NCBI GenBank assembly: GCA_043808235.1
Contig: JAZDFC010000073.1
Coordinates: 85,092-149,091 of the forward strand
DNA length: 64,000 bases
Direction: 5' to 3'
Source of the DNA: JAZDFC01 sp043808235
Lineage (GTDB): Bacteria > Bacteroidota > Ignavibacteria > Ignavibacteriales > Melioribacteraceae
Shown here: one piece after another, positions 1-8,660 of the stretch
Layout of the letters: each line of letters starts with the position of its first letter
How positions within the stretch are numbered: the stretch's first letter is position 1
Notes under the pieces: generated by a model
Seen by the model: only the letters and a program-made list of their open reading frames with translations
What the model was told of the DNA's origin: nothing
Database searches by the model: none
Program-made: the position numbers and the translations under genes

Positions 1-504
1 TTCCGACGGAAGTCCGATTTTATATGTCTCATCGTATTTCATTTCCATTTGAAAAGTGCCGGCGTGTTTTGTCGTTGATTCAACTTTGATTATAACATGT
101 TCATCCTTATCTATCCACAATGTTGAAAGAATAACCTCGGAAGTATCGTCGGACGGAATTACTTTGATTACATCAACATCCCGGTTATTTGTGTTCTCTG
201 TTCTTACAAAAATTGCATCATGGTTAGTTGAAAGCATTTTTGTGGGGGAAAAATTTAATCCGGCTTTCGGCAGCATCGCAAATCCTTCAGATTCAAGATG
301 CAGTTTGTCCGGCTGCTTAAAATAAATCTTCGCGGTTGACTTTGGAACTTTCAAAAAATCAACATTCACAATAATTGTTGCATCCACCGTATAGTCTTTT
401 ATTTTATCGAACCGCTCTTTAACCTGGTCCAAAATTTTATTCGGATCTTTTTCTTGAGCAAAGATCGAACTGAAAATCAATAGGAACAAAAATATTTTTT
501 TCAT
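1..504 (-). CDS. LolA-like secreted protein (C-terminus beyond window)
   Basis: The reading frame is open from an ATG at 502-504 to the window edge (168 residues seen, C-terminus missing). The N-terminus (MKKIFLFLLIFSSIFAQ) is a signal peptide. It is followed by a helix-rich stretch (DPNKILDQVKERFDKIKDYTVDA) and then beta-rich sequence with 'KIYFKQPDKLHLES', the pattern of outer-membrane lipoprotein-sorting (LolA/LolB-like) proteins, which bind lipid or lipoprotein in the periplasm. A GGAGATAA Shine-Dalgarno sequence precedes the start. It lies 17 bp downstream of the ABC permease and is probably the third gene of that operon. The fold call rests on pattern only; the true ligand is unknown. 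Confidence 0.6.
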   Translation of the reverse strand, partial: MKKIFLFLLIFSSIFAQEKDPNKILDQVKERFDKIKDYTVDATIIVNVDFLKVPKSTAKIYFKQPDKLHLESEGFAMLPKAGLNFSPTKMLSTNHDAIFVRTENTNNRDVDVIKVIPSDDTSEVILSTLWIDKDEHVIIKVESTTKHAGTFQMEMKYDETYKIGLPSE

Positions 505-521
505 TTCATTATCTCCGTGTA

Positions 522-1358
522 TCAACTTAAAATATCTTTTTTGATGAACAAATAAAGCGTAATCAAATAAAATCCAACGATGTGGGCTATAAGAACCGCT
601 GCCGATTTTAATATATCCCGATAATCAATCGGATCATTCATAAAATCCCGCCATCGGTCCATATAGTTTGTGAAAAGAAATGGTTTTATTCCATCGAGCG
701 CCTCGATTGGAAGGGCTGAAATTATTATGAAAATAATTATAATCGCCATCGAGGCAACAATTGGTCCAATAGCGTTTTCGACAAGCGATGAAAACAAGAA
801 GGCTAATCCAAAAACCGTCATCATACTTAACGCGGCATAACCGTAAGAAAATCCAAAACGCCACAACACATCGTCTGCTGCAAAAATTGTTAGTGTGTCG
901 CGAAGCGCAACCAACGGTCCTGTACCAAAAATAATAATGCTAACGCCAAGACTCAGAATAGCAAGCCACATGAGAAGCAGTAAAGTATAAATTATTCCAG
1001 CGATATATTTTGATGTAATAATCTGGAATCTCGATATCGGTCTTGTGATGAGCATTCGATAAGTGCCTGCGGTTGATTCACCCGCAAGAAGATCACCGCC
1101 GACTAATACAATAAGAAAGGGTATGTGGATAAACAGCGCCTGTAAAATTAAGTTGCCGACGAAATAGCCGTTTAAAAGATTTCCGACAAATACGAAAGAC
1201 TGCGATAGGCTTCGAGTAAAATGATCAATTGAATTTTGTCCTTCGTAATACATTGCAATTTGAACAATCGGGATAAGCACGCCGAGAGCGAGGAAGCCGA
1301 TATATGTCCGCCACTTGCGGAATATTTTCATGAGCTCGATTTTGATCAGAGTAATCAT
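522..1358 (-). CDS. ABC-2 type transporter permease
   Basis: A 278-residue integral membrane protein with about six hydrophobic segments. The conserved ABC-2 stretch GGDLLAGESTAGTYRMLITRP at about residues 87-107 matches permeases such as NatB, GldF and antibiotic-export permeases. Its ATG overlaps the stop of the upstream ATPase by four bases (ATGA), so the two are translationally coupled and should form one transporter. The substrate is not visible. The LolA-like gene just downstream suggests an envelope-related cargo, but that is inference. Confidence 0.85.
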   Translation of the reverse strand: MITLIKIELMKIFRKWRTYIGFLALGVLIPIVQIAMYYEGQNSIDHFTRSLSQSFVFVGNLLNGYFVGNLILQALFIHIPFLIVLVGGDLLAGESTAGTYRMLITRPISRFQIITSKYIAGIIYTLLLLMWLAILSLGVSIIIFGTGPLVALRDTLTIFAADDVLWRFGFSYGYAALSMMTVFGLAFLFSSLVENAIGPIVASMAIIIIFIIISALPIEALDGIKPFLFTNYMDRWRDFMNDPIDYRDILKSAAVLIAHIVGFYLITLYLFIKKDILS

Positions 1359-2278
1359 TGACCGCTTGCCTCCGTAATCTTTAAGAAGAAATCTTCGAGT
1401 GATCGCGCCGGAATTAATGAATTTACTTGAATTCCATTCTCGACAAGATATTTATTTAGACCGGGCAATTCATCCTTATGAAGAGATAAAATTATTTCAT
1501 TCTGCGCTTTCTCCTTAACATATTCCGAGTAATGCGAATTGCTGATAACAGCAAGCGCATCATTAAAATTAACGGCGCCGACGGTAACACGCAGAGTATC
1601 CGAATCCAACAAATCTGTTACTTTCCCTTCAACTATTGCCGAACCTTTGCTGATAATAATCATCCGCGTCGCAATCAATTCAACTTCTCTTAAAATATGC
1701 GATGAAAGAAAAACTGTTTTCCCCTTTTCCCTGCTGAGATGAATTATTAAATCACGGATTTCTTTCATTCCTTGCGGATCCAATCCGGTCGTCGGTTCAT
1801 CCAAAATAATTAATTCTGGTTCATGTAAAAGCGCTTGAGCAATTCCGAGCCGCTGTTTCATTCCATGCGAAAAAGTTTTTACTTTACTTTTGTATCGCTT
1901 TTCAAGTCCAACAAGCTCAAGCAATTCCATTATTCTTTTCTTCGATGTATCCGTGCCGACAATTTGCCCAAGTATTTCCAAATTCTTGTAGGCAGAGAGA
2001 TACAAATAGAAATCCGGTTTTTCTACAATTGCTCCGATCTTTCTTAAAATTTCCTTCCGATTTTCGTTCAACGGTTTTCCGAATATTTTTATATCGCCAG
2101 CAGTTGGCTTGATTAAGGAAAGAAGCATTCGTATCGTAGTGCTTTTACCAGCGCCATTTGGACCGAGAAACCCAAACACATCGCCCCGGTGCACATTGAG
2201 ATTTAGATTATTCACAGCAACGAGAGATTTGAATTTTTTCGTCAGTCCGGCAACTTCAATAATTTTTTCGTCAGACAA
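1355..2278 (-). CDS. ABC transporter ATP-binding protein (ABC-2 partner)
   Basis: A 307-residue ATPase. It has Walker A GPNGAGKST (about residue 40), the signature region FSHGMKQRLGIAQAL, Walker B LIILDEPTTGLDP and the switch histidine in FLSSHIL. After the nucleotide-binding domain comes a C-terminal extension of about 80 residues (from ISKGSAIVEGKVTDLL on), typical of CcmA/DrrA-type ABC-2 ATPases. It is the first gene of an operon with the permease and a LolA-like gene. About 255 bp separate it from the next gene; I could not identify a promoter there. Confidence 0.9.
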   Translation of the reverse strand: MSDEKIIEVAGLTKKFKSLVAVNNLNLNVHRGDVFGFLGPNGAGKSTTIRMLLSLIKPTAGDIKIFGKPLNENRKEILRKIGAIVEKPDFYLYLSAYKNLEILGQIVGTDTSKKRIMELLELVGLEKRYKSKVKTFSHGMKQRLGIAQALLHEPELIILDEPTTGLDPQGMKEIRDLIIHLSREKGKTVFLSSHILREVELIATRMIIISKGSAIVEGKVTDLLDSDTLRVTVGAVNFNDALAVISNSHYSEYVKEKAQNEIILSLHKDELPGLNKYLVENGIQVNSLIPARSLEDFFLKITEASGQ

Positions 2279-2533
2279 AGTTTCCTCAAGTGTTTTTAAA
2301 ATTTTGCACTAATAAAATAACAATTACATCAATTGTGACGAAAATGATTTTAAAATGTTTTGAGAAAGAAAAATTGACTAACAAATTGATGTGAATTTGA
2401 CCGGCATGTTTTCAAAATAATTTTCAATATTCCCACTGCCATCACTTATAATTCATACTCCTGTTAAAAGAAGAAATCGTTTGTCAGATTCCATTACTGC
2501 TAAGATTCATCTTAAAACCAAAATCATTGATCG

Positions 2534-2824
2534 TCAATTTCTATCTTTCCAGTATCCCGGTTTTTTTGCTAGGTGACTAATTGCGACAATAAATATCTCA
2601 TCTTCCCTAATTTGATAAATAATTGCAAATGGGAATTTATTCGTGATGCATCGCCGTGTATTTTTTGTGAACTTTGTCCATGCTCTAGGAAATTCTAATA
2701 TTCTTTTAACAGTAAAATAGACTTCTTCTAAAAATATTTTCCCAAGTCCACGTTGCTGCTTTTCATAATATTCCACAGCATCAATTAATTCGAGGCGAGC
2801 TTGTGGATGAAAAGAGTAGTTCAT
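2534..2824 (-). CDS. ParE/RelE-family toxin
   Basis: A 96-residue protein that opens MNYSFHPQARLELIDAVEYY and has the family core 'RRCITNKFPFAIIYQIREDEIFIVAISHLAKKPGYWKDR'. This is the RelE/ParE fold of type II toxins, which act on ribosome-bound mRNA (RelE) or gyrase (ParE). Its start overlaps the antitoxin stop by four bases (2821-2824), the usual antitoxin-first order. Sequence alone does not separate RelE from ParE activity, and many chromosomal copies are inactive. A second such pair sits at 56141-56664. Confidence 0.8.
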   Translation of the reverse strand: MNYSFHPQARLELIDAVEYYEKQQRGLGKIFLEEVYFTVKRILEFPRAWTKFTKNTRRCITNKFPFAIIYQIREDEIFIVAISHLAKKPGYWKDRN

Positions 2825-3054
2825 TTGCTTAAGCGTAATTTGATTTCATTAAAAACTGCTTTTCCCTCGATTGTATTTACATCACCTCGATTATAAGCCT
2901 CAACTCTTTTCTCAACCTCAATTTTCCACAAATCATCGATTTCGTTTTGCGTTGAAGAATTTAAACTTATCAATAATTTATCGACTAATTCAGCCCGGTC
3001 TTCCAGCGAAAGATGCATGGCTTCATCTAAATATTTTTTTGCTAACGTAGTCAT
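2821..3054 (-). CDS. Addiction-module antitoxin (Unstab_antitox type)
   Basis: A 77-residue acidic protein with the signature of the 'putative addiction module component' family: a helical start (LAKKYLDEAMHLSLEDRAELVDKLL), then 'EIDDLWKIEVEKRVEAYNRGDV' and a short tail. Antitoxins of this family bind and neutralise the cognate ParE-type toxin and usually autoregulate the operon. The toxin gene follows with a four-base overlap. No operator is obvious in the 158 bp upstream, which lie between this gene and the stop of the GH3 fusion gene. Confidence 0.8.
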   Translation of the reverse strand: MTTLAKKYLDEAMHLSLEDRAELVDKLLISLNSSTQNEIDDLWKIEVEKRVEAYNRGDVNTIEGKAVFNEIKLRLSK

Positions 3055-3212
3055 AAGCGAATTCCTTTTTAGAAATTACATCTAAGGATAAATATTATTG
3101 CTGATTTCCGCAATGACAATCAATATCGCATTAAATATATATTGACACCGAATAGCTTTCACAGAATTTTTTAATATCCAATCCATCGTTCGATCAAAAG
3201 ACTAAAGTAAAA

Positions 3213-6083
3213 TCAAAAATCATATGATACAGCGTCAACAACCACATCGTGAAGTACCGGGCGGAAATCAATTATCTTTTTATTCTCGCGAGTCGGGTAA
3301 ACACGGTTCGTTAATAATATTACGAACAACTCTTTTTCTTTATCAATCCATATTGAGGTGCCCGTAAAACCGGTATGTCCAAATGAGTTTTCCGAAAATT
3401 TATTTCCCGCTGACGAAAATCCTTTTGACTTTGTATCCCATCCCAATGCACGCGAGCTGATGCTTGATTGCCTGGTTGTAAATAATTCAACAGTAGATTT
3501 TTTGAAGAATTGTTTCCCGTTAAATCTTCCTTCGTTCAACAACACAAATAAAAGTTTTGCAATATCTTCGGCGGTACCAAACAATCCGGCATTACCGGAA
3601 ACTCCATCCAGTAAATATGCAATTTCGTCGTGAACGTTTCCCTTCATCAAAGTTTTACGCCAGTAATTATCCTTTTCTGTTGGTAAAATGTTGTAGCCGA
3701 ATTTTGCAGGTGGATTGAACATCGTCCTTTTCATTCCGAGAGGTTTGACTATTCTTTTATCAAAAAATTTGTCAATACTTTCCCCTGCAATTTTTTCAAT
3801 AACTTTTTGAAGTACAATCATTCCAATATCACTGTATAAAAAATCCGTCCCGGTTGCATACTTCAGTTCGCAATTCATAATTTTTTCTGTGACTTCTTCC
3901 GCATTATCGCATGTAGTATAAAAAGGCATCCATGACGGAAGACCGGAATCATGCAACAATAAATTCCGTATTGTTATTTTATCTTTATCGTGATTATCAA
4001 ATCCGGGTAAATAGCTAATAACTTTTTGATCAAGGTTCAGTTTCCCTTCGTCATACAACAACATTGCAAGCGAAGCCGTAGATATAACTTTTGTAAGTGA
4101 TGCGAGATCAAAGATATCTGTTGTTTCGGTTTCTTTTGAATTTTTCTCATAAGTATGCCTGCCGAAAGCTTTATTGTAAATTACTTTTCCGCGGCGACCA
4201 ATAAGCAATTCCCCTGCTGGGAAAACGCTGTCTTTAACTGCCCGGTTCATCAACTCATCAACTTTATTGAATACATAGTTGGAATCAATACTTGAGCTTC
4301 CGAAATTGAGCCCGTTGCTATCTATCCTTATCCCATAACCCACATCAAACTCAGTACCGGGAATTGAAATCGGAAGAGTTCCTGAAATTTTATTTCTCCC
4401 GAGAAGAGCATCTAACATCGCTCGCTGGGAAACGAAAGCCTCGCCATATGCGCAGAGATAGGTGCCGACTTCAGGGAATTCGGTAATGATATATGGATTC
4501 CCGAAACTGATTACTACAGTTGATTTATCAAGAGCGACTACTTCTTTTATAAATTCAAGATGCTTTTCGTTAATTTCTACTGAACCGCTGAAATCTTTTA
4601 CATTCACGTATGCCGGCAGTAAAACAAGCTTTGATTTTTTCACAAGCTCCAACGCCGATTCATATTCTTCATCTTTACTAACCAGATTTAGCACAGTCGA
4701 TTTAACATAGTTAAAATTATTTTCAACATGTTTTTGAAAGGGATAGTCTTTCTCCGTTTTTGAATCGCTCAACACTATTACCGCTGTAGAATAGTAATCA
4801 CCCGGATCAATTGGCAATAATTTCTTTTCATCTTTCAATAACGTAATTGATTTTTCCGCGATTTCTTTAGAAAGCCGCCAATGGGATTTTTGATTAAGAA
4901 TAGTCTTAACTTCGAGCGTATCGATATATTTTCTTTTATCAAGATGGAGACCTTTTTTGGCGCTGAGAATTTTCCGGACGGAGTGATCAATTCTTGCTTC
5001 GGGAATCTCACCGGAAACTACTGCATTGTAAATTCCCTCGATAGTTGAATAAGCATTTACCGGGAATAAAATAATATCGTTGCCTGCGAGAACCGCGAGT
5101 TTACCGGCTTCCTCTGAAGAATAATATTTTTGAATAGACAACATATTCATCGCGTCCGTTATAACGAGTCCGCTAAATTTCAAATCTTCCTGGAGAAGTT
5201 TTGTTGTGATTTTACGGGAAAATGTTGCGGGCAATCCTGTTGTCGATTCAAGCGCCGGAATTTCAAGATGCCCGATCATAATAGCGCGGACGCCGCTTTT
5301 AATTGCTGCTTTGAACGGAATTAAATCCACATTATCAAACATCTGCCGGCTCTCAAGAATAATGGGAAGGTCCGAATGCGAATCGATGCTTGTTGCACCA
5401 TGCCCGGGAAAATGTTTTCCTGTTGAGATCATCCCGCCATCGTTAATCCCTTTAATATACGAGTTCGCCTGCCATGCAATTAAATTCGGATCGGAAGAAT
5501 AAGAACGGATGTTGATGATTGGATTTTTATATTCATGATTCACATCGAGTACTGGTGCAAAATTAATGTGCACACCAAGCGCTCGCCCTTCTATCGCAGT
5601 TGCTTTTCCGGCAAGATACGAAAGGTTCGGATCTCCCGCAGCGCCGAAAGCCATATTGTAAGGGAAGATGACAGCTTCCGAAAGACGCATCCCCAAACCT
5701 CTTTCATAATCTGCAGATATTAATAAAGGTATATCGGATAATTCCTGAAGTTTGTTAGTAATTTTAACCTGGCTTATGATATCGCCGGTGAGAAAAAGTA
5801 TTCCTCCGACTTTATATTCACTCACTAATTTTTCAAGCCGCTTCATGTTGGTACTGTCTGTAACCGGGTCATTTGCAAATGCATACGGCATTATCATTTG
5901 CGCAATTTTTTCTTTCAAGGATAATTTAGAGATGACATTGTCAACCCAAACATCATCGGTATCATTAACATCAAAAAGGGATGGGAAGGCAATCGGATTT
6001 AAGGAATCATCCATATCGTATTCCACAGGAATAAAAAAGAATGTTAAAAAAATTAGTGAGTAAAAAATAATTTTTTTTATCAT
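3213..6083 (-). CDS. Secreted GH3 beta-N-acetylhexosaminidase fused to a beta-lactamase-fold domain
   Basis: A 956-residue two-domain enzyme with an N-terminal signal or anchor segment. Domain 1 (about residues 45-400) is a NagZ-type GH3 glycosidase: KHFPGHG at about 222-228, followed by the DSH of the His/Asp dyad, and the nucleophile Asp in ITDAMNM at about 309. A GH3 C-terminal domain follows (to about 590). The last domain (about 610-956) is a class C beta-lactamase/penicillin-binding fold: SLTK (about 661-664), YSD in place of YxN, and HTG in place of KTG. NagZ removes GlcNAc from muropeptides. The serine domain could be a peptidase or esterase on the same material. Its ATG overlaps the AmpG-like gene stop by four bases, linking it to muropeptide transport. 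Fusions of this type are known in Bacteroidetes. Confidence 0.88.
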   Translation of the reverse strand: MIKKIIFYSLIFLTFFFIPVEYDMDDSLNPIAFPSLFDVNDTDDVWVDNVISKLSLKEKIAQMIMPYAFANDPVTDSTNMKRLEKLVSEYKVGGILFLTGDIISQVKITNKLQELSDIPLLISADYERGLGMRLSEAVIFPYNMAFGAAGDPNLSYLAGKATAIEGRALGVHINFAPVLDVNHEYKNPIINIRSYSSDPNLIAWQANSYIKGINDGGMISTGKHFPGHGATSIDSHSDLPIILESRQMFDNVDLIPFKAAIKSGVRAIMIGHLEIPALESTTGLPATFSRKITTKLLQEDLKFSGLVITDAMNMLSIQKYYSSEEAGKLAVLAGNDIILFPVNAYSTIEGIYNAVVSGEIPEARIDHSVRKILSAKKGLHLDKRKYIDTLEVKTILNQKSHWRLSKEIAEKSITLLKDEKKLLPIDPGDYYSTAVIVLSDSKTEKDYPFQKHVENNFNYVKSTVLNLVSKDEEYESALELVKKSKLVLLPAYVNVKDFSGSVEINEKHLEFIKEVVALDKSTVVISFGNPYIITEFPEVGTYLCAYGEAFVSQRAMLDALLGRNKISGTLPISIPGTEFDVGYGIRIDSNGLNFGSSSIDSNYVFNKVDELMNRAVKDSVFPAGELLIGRRGKVIYNKAFGRHTYEKNSKETETTDIFDLASLTKVISTASLAMLLYDEGKLNLDQKVISYLPGFDNHDKDKITIRNLLLHDSGLPSWMPFYTTCDNAEEVTEKIMNCELKYATGTDFLYSDIGMIVLQKVIEKIAGESIDKFFDKRIVKPLGMKRTMFNPPAKFGYNILPTEKDNYWRKTLMKGNVHDEIAYLLDGVSGNAGLFGTAEDIAKLLFVLLNEGRFNGKQFFKKSTVELFTTRQSSISSRALGWDTKSKGFSSAGNKFSENSFGHTGFTGTSIWIDKEKELFVILLTNRVYPTRENKKIIDFRPVLHDVVVDAVSYDF

Positions 6084-7363
6084 GCTGTTTTCTTCTTTCC
6101 AAATTCAGGATCGATAGAAATAAATTTTGTGATAATAAATGCCGGTATTGTTGCAACGAAAACCCAAACAAAAAACATTTGATAACCGAGTTGTTCCTGC
6201 AGCCAACCGCTTATCATTCCCGGAATCATCATTCCAAGCGCCATAAATCCTGTTGCAATTGCAAAGTGTGCAGTTTTGTATTTTCCTTCGGATGCATACA
6301 TAAGATACAGCATAAACGCGGTAAAGCCAATTCCATATCCAAATTGTTCAATCGCCACACAGCAGCAAACAATTATAAACGATTCCGGTTGAACAGTGGA
6401 CATGTAAACATAAAGAATATCCGGAACATTGATTGCAACAAGCATCCACCAAATCCAAAATTTTAATCCTTTCTTTGATGCAATAAATCCACCGAGCAAT
6501 CCGCCAACCACAAGAGCAGCTACGCCCACAGTGCCGTATATAAAGCCCACATCTTCGGTCGAAAAACCGAGTCCGCCTACCGTTCTCGAATCGAGGAGAA
6601 ACGGCGGCGCAATTTTTACAAGTTGTGCTTCTCCCAATCTATAAAAGAGAATGAAAAAAAGAATTAACCAAATTTTTTCTTTTTTGAAAAACAATACAAA
6701 TGTTTCGGCAAACTCTTTAAAAATTATTTTTGCATTCTTTTCTTTTCTTTCAATATCGGTAAGCGGGTACGGCAGAATAATTTGATGATATATTGCAAAA
6801 CAAATAAAGACAACTGTTACTACCAAAAAAGAATATGACCACGCATCGGGTATGCTGCCCTTGGATTTTTCCAAAATGCCTGTTATCATTACAAACAAAC
6901 CCTGACCCGACAACATTGCAATTCTATAAAATGTACTTCGAATTCCAACAAAGAAAGCCTGTTCGTGAGTAGAAAGTCCGTGTAGATAAAATCCGTCCAC
7001 GGCAATATCGTGTGTCGCCGATGAAAACGCGAGCAGCCAGAAGAAAGCAAGTGAATACCGGAAGAAATCGGGCGCATGTAAAGTTAATGCAACGCCGGCT
7101 AAACCTCCGCCGATAACTAACTGCATTAAAACTATCCAGATTCTTTTCGTTTTTATAATATCAACGAACGGGCTCCAAAGCGGTTTAATTACCCATGGCA
7201 GATAAAGCCAGCTTGTATAAAGGGCAATATCTGTATTAGATATATTTAGTTTTTTATACATGATCACCGATACGCTCATAACCATTACATAAGGTAATCC
7301 TTCCATAAAATATGAGGAAGGAACCCACAGCCAGGGATTTCGTTTTTCGCTTTTTGTTTTCAT
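6080..7363 (-). CDS. ampG: AmpG-like muropeptide permease (MFS)
   Basis: About 427 residues and 12 hydrophobic segments. The N-terminal stretch RNPWLWVPSSYFMEGLPYVM and the later ATHDIAVDGFYLH resemble the AmpG/PAT family, which imports GlcNAc-anhydroMurNAc peptides across the inner membrane. I chose the ATG at 7361-7363, which yields the usual short cytoplasmic N-terminus. An upstream in-frame GTG at 7441 would add 26 residues that do not look like the family, and neither start has a clear Shine-Dalgarno sequence. The gene lies between a GlcNAc-kinase-like gene and the GH3 hydrolase, whose start it overlaps. This context supports muropeptide recycling over other MFS roles. Confidence 0.8.
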   Translation of the reverse strand: MKTKSEKRNPWLWVPSSYFMEGLPYVMVMSVSVIMYKKLNISNTDIALYTSWLYLPWVIKPLWSPFVDIIKTKRIWIVLMQLVIGGGLAGVALTLHAPDFFRYSLAFFWLLAFSSATHDIAVDGFYLHGLSTHEQAFFVGIRSTFYRIAMLSGQGLFVMITGILEKSKGSIPDAWSYSFLVVTVVFICFAIYHQIILPYPLTDIERKEKNAKIIFKEFAETFVLFFKKEKIWLILFFILFYRLGEAQLVKIAPPFLLDSRTVGGLGFSTEDVGFIYGTVGVAALVVGGLLGGFIASKKGLKFWIWWMLVAINVPDILYVYMSTVQPESFIIVCCCVAIEQFGYGIGFTAFMLYLMYASEGKYKTAHFAIATGFMALGMMIPGMISGWLQEQLGYQMFFVWVFVATIPAFIITKFISIDPEFGKKKTA

Positions 7364-7443
7364 CAAGATCCGGAATATTGTTGGGGCAATTATAAAGATT
7401 GACGGGGTGAAATGAAATAAATTATTTAAATGAACAATCACGA

Positions 7444-7491
7444 ATTACACTAATTTTCACTAAAAGAAGAATTCGTGCGAATTAGTGTAAT
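7444..7491. repeat. 12-bp inverted repeat at the end of the kinase gene
   Basis: Perfect arms ATTACACTAATT (7444-7455) and AATTAGTGTAAT (7480-7491) are separated by 24 bp. The right arm touches the stop codon of the kinase gene. The flanking wording (ATTCGTG, AATCAGTGGCG) resembles a short dispersed repeat often seen between genes in Bacteroidota. It could act as an mRNA-stabilising hairpin between the kinase and the permease; no T-run makes it a terminator. Confidence 0.6.
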
Positions 7492-8444
7492 CAGTGGCGA
7501 TTTTTTTTATTCATTTCTTTTTTAATCAATATATCCTTCATCGCTAATATCACTGCGCCAACCTCCGGCGGATAATCCGGATTTTTTATTTTGACTAACG
7601 GATATTTTTCCGCCAGCTTTTCTCCGAACGAAATGGAATAATAATTTTCATTCGTGATCAAACTCCCTATCAAACACAGATTGATATTCTCTTCAACGAG
7701 TTTCTTCATCAGGCATTCGACATGCAAAATTAGTTCGTCACTTTCATCATCTAAAATTTGCATGCAAACAGAATCCCTTTTATTTGCAGCGCCAACAACA
7801 AGCATCGTAACAGATGGGATATCAAAATTTTTGTTGTACACAGAATCAATCAACGAGGCGGAATCATTAATATTATATTGCTCGACGAGCAGATGAACAA
7901 GCAATGTATCTTCTCCCCTGCCGTCAAAGTATTTTGAAACTGCTTGAAGTCCTTTTCTCCCGATCGAATAGCCGCTTCCTTCATCGCCTATGAATCTGCC
8001 GAATCCCCCGGCGCGATGAATACTTCCATTCATATCCTTTCCTAAAATTATTGAACCAGTACCAGCTATAAGCAGCATGCCCGGTCCACCGGTAAATGCT
8101 CCTTCAAGTGCAATCCTAACATCGCTTTCGATGAGAATATTTTCGAATGCATATCCTTTCGTTTGCAAAAACGCAGTTAACGCCGAATGTAATTTATCAA
8201 CATCGGTCTTCCTCCCGGCGCCGGTTGTACCGATTGAAAGAATTACCGAATCGTTTTTGGTAATTGAAATATTTTCAATACAACTTTTTACCAACTCATA
8301 AATATTATCGCATACTTCGTCAGTTCCGCGGATTAAAAAATTTGTTGGTCCGCCTTTCGTTGAATAAATTATTTTCAATCCGGAATCTGTTACAACGCAT
8401 TTGGATTCCGTCGCGCCGCCGTCAATGCCGATATAATATTTCAT
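7491..8444 (-). CDS. BadF/BadG-type sugar kinase, probable N-acetylglucosamine kinase
   Basis: A 317-residue protein of the actin-like ATPase family (BadF/BadG/BcrA/BcrD, which includes eukaryotic-type NAGK). The phosphate-1 loop is YYIGIDGGATESKCVV (residues 3-18). Then come GGPTNF, the phosphate-2 loop LLIAGTGSI and the glycine-rich GGFGRFIGDEGSGYSIG, a hallmark of GlcNAc kinases. It would phosphorylate GlcNAc (or anhydroMurNAc) released by the GH3 enzyme. It is the first gene of the set kinase, AmpG-like permease, GH3 fusion, with 127 bp before the permease, so a shared transcript is likely but not certain. Confidence 0.8.
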   Translation of the reverse strand: MKYYIGIDGGATESKCVVTDSGLKIIYSTKGGPTNFLIRGTDEVCDNIYELVKSCIENISITKNDSVILSIGTTGAGRKTDVDKLHSALTAFLQTKGYAFENILIESDVRIALEGAFTGGPGMLLIAGTGSIILGKDMNGSIHRAGGFGRFIGDEGSGYSIGRKGLQAVSKYFDGRGEDTLLVHLLVEQYNINDSASLIDSVYNKNFDIPSVTMLVVGAANKRDSVCMQILDDESDELILHVECLMKKLVEENINLCLIGSLITNENYYSISFGEKLAEKYPLVKIKNPDYPPEVGAVILAMKDILIKKEMNKKNRH

Positions 8445-8544
8445 TCCGTTGCTACCGAATTTTTATTTGAGTTGGTGCAATTATAATAAATATCTGTCGA
8501 ATAATTTTGAATAGTCGAATGGATATATGTCTAATTTTTAAAAG

Positions 8545-8574
8545 CCATTGAACAATTCAGTCATTCAGCAATTA
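8545..8574. repeat. Dispersed CAATT/CAGTCATT-type repeat
   Basis: The segment reads CCATTGAACAATTCAG then TCATTCAGCAATT. Similar wording recurs upstream of leuS (24901-24987) and upstream of pruA (54199-54246). It lies in the divergent spacer between the kinase and the amino-acid transporter. No function is assigned. Confidence 0.45.
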
Positions 8575-8646
8575 TTATTTTTCTCCAACTATTGAATTCA
8601 TTTCAACTATAAGTTATTTTCGTCAAGTAATTTTTCAACCTTTTTT

Positions 8647-8654
8647 AAGGAGGT
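8647..8654 (+). promoter_or_regulatory. Strong Shine-Dalgarno that points to an ATA start
   Basis: AAGGAGGT lies six bases before an ATA codon at 8661-8663 and 24 bases before the first conventional candidate, TTG at 8679. An in-frame TAA at 8646-8648 excludes any earlier start. The site therefore argues for initiation at ATA. Confidence 0.7.
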
Positions 8655-8660
8655 AGAGAG

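Noticed and set aside
7364..7441. GTG-initiated N-terminal extension of the AmpG-like permease
   Set aside because: The extra 26 residues do not match the family N-terminus, and the internal ATG at 7363 gives the usual start.
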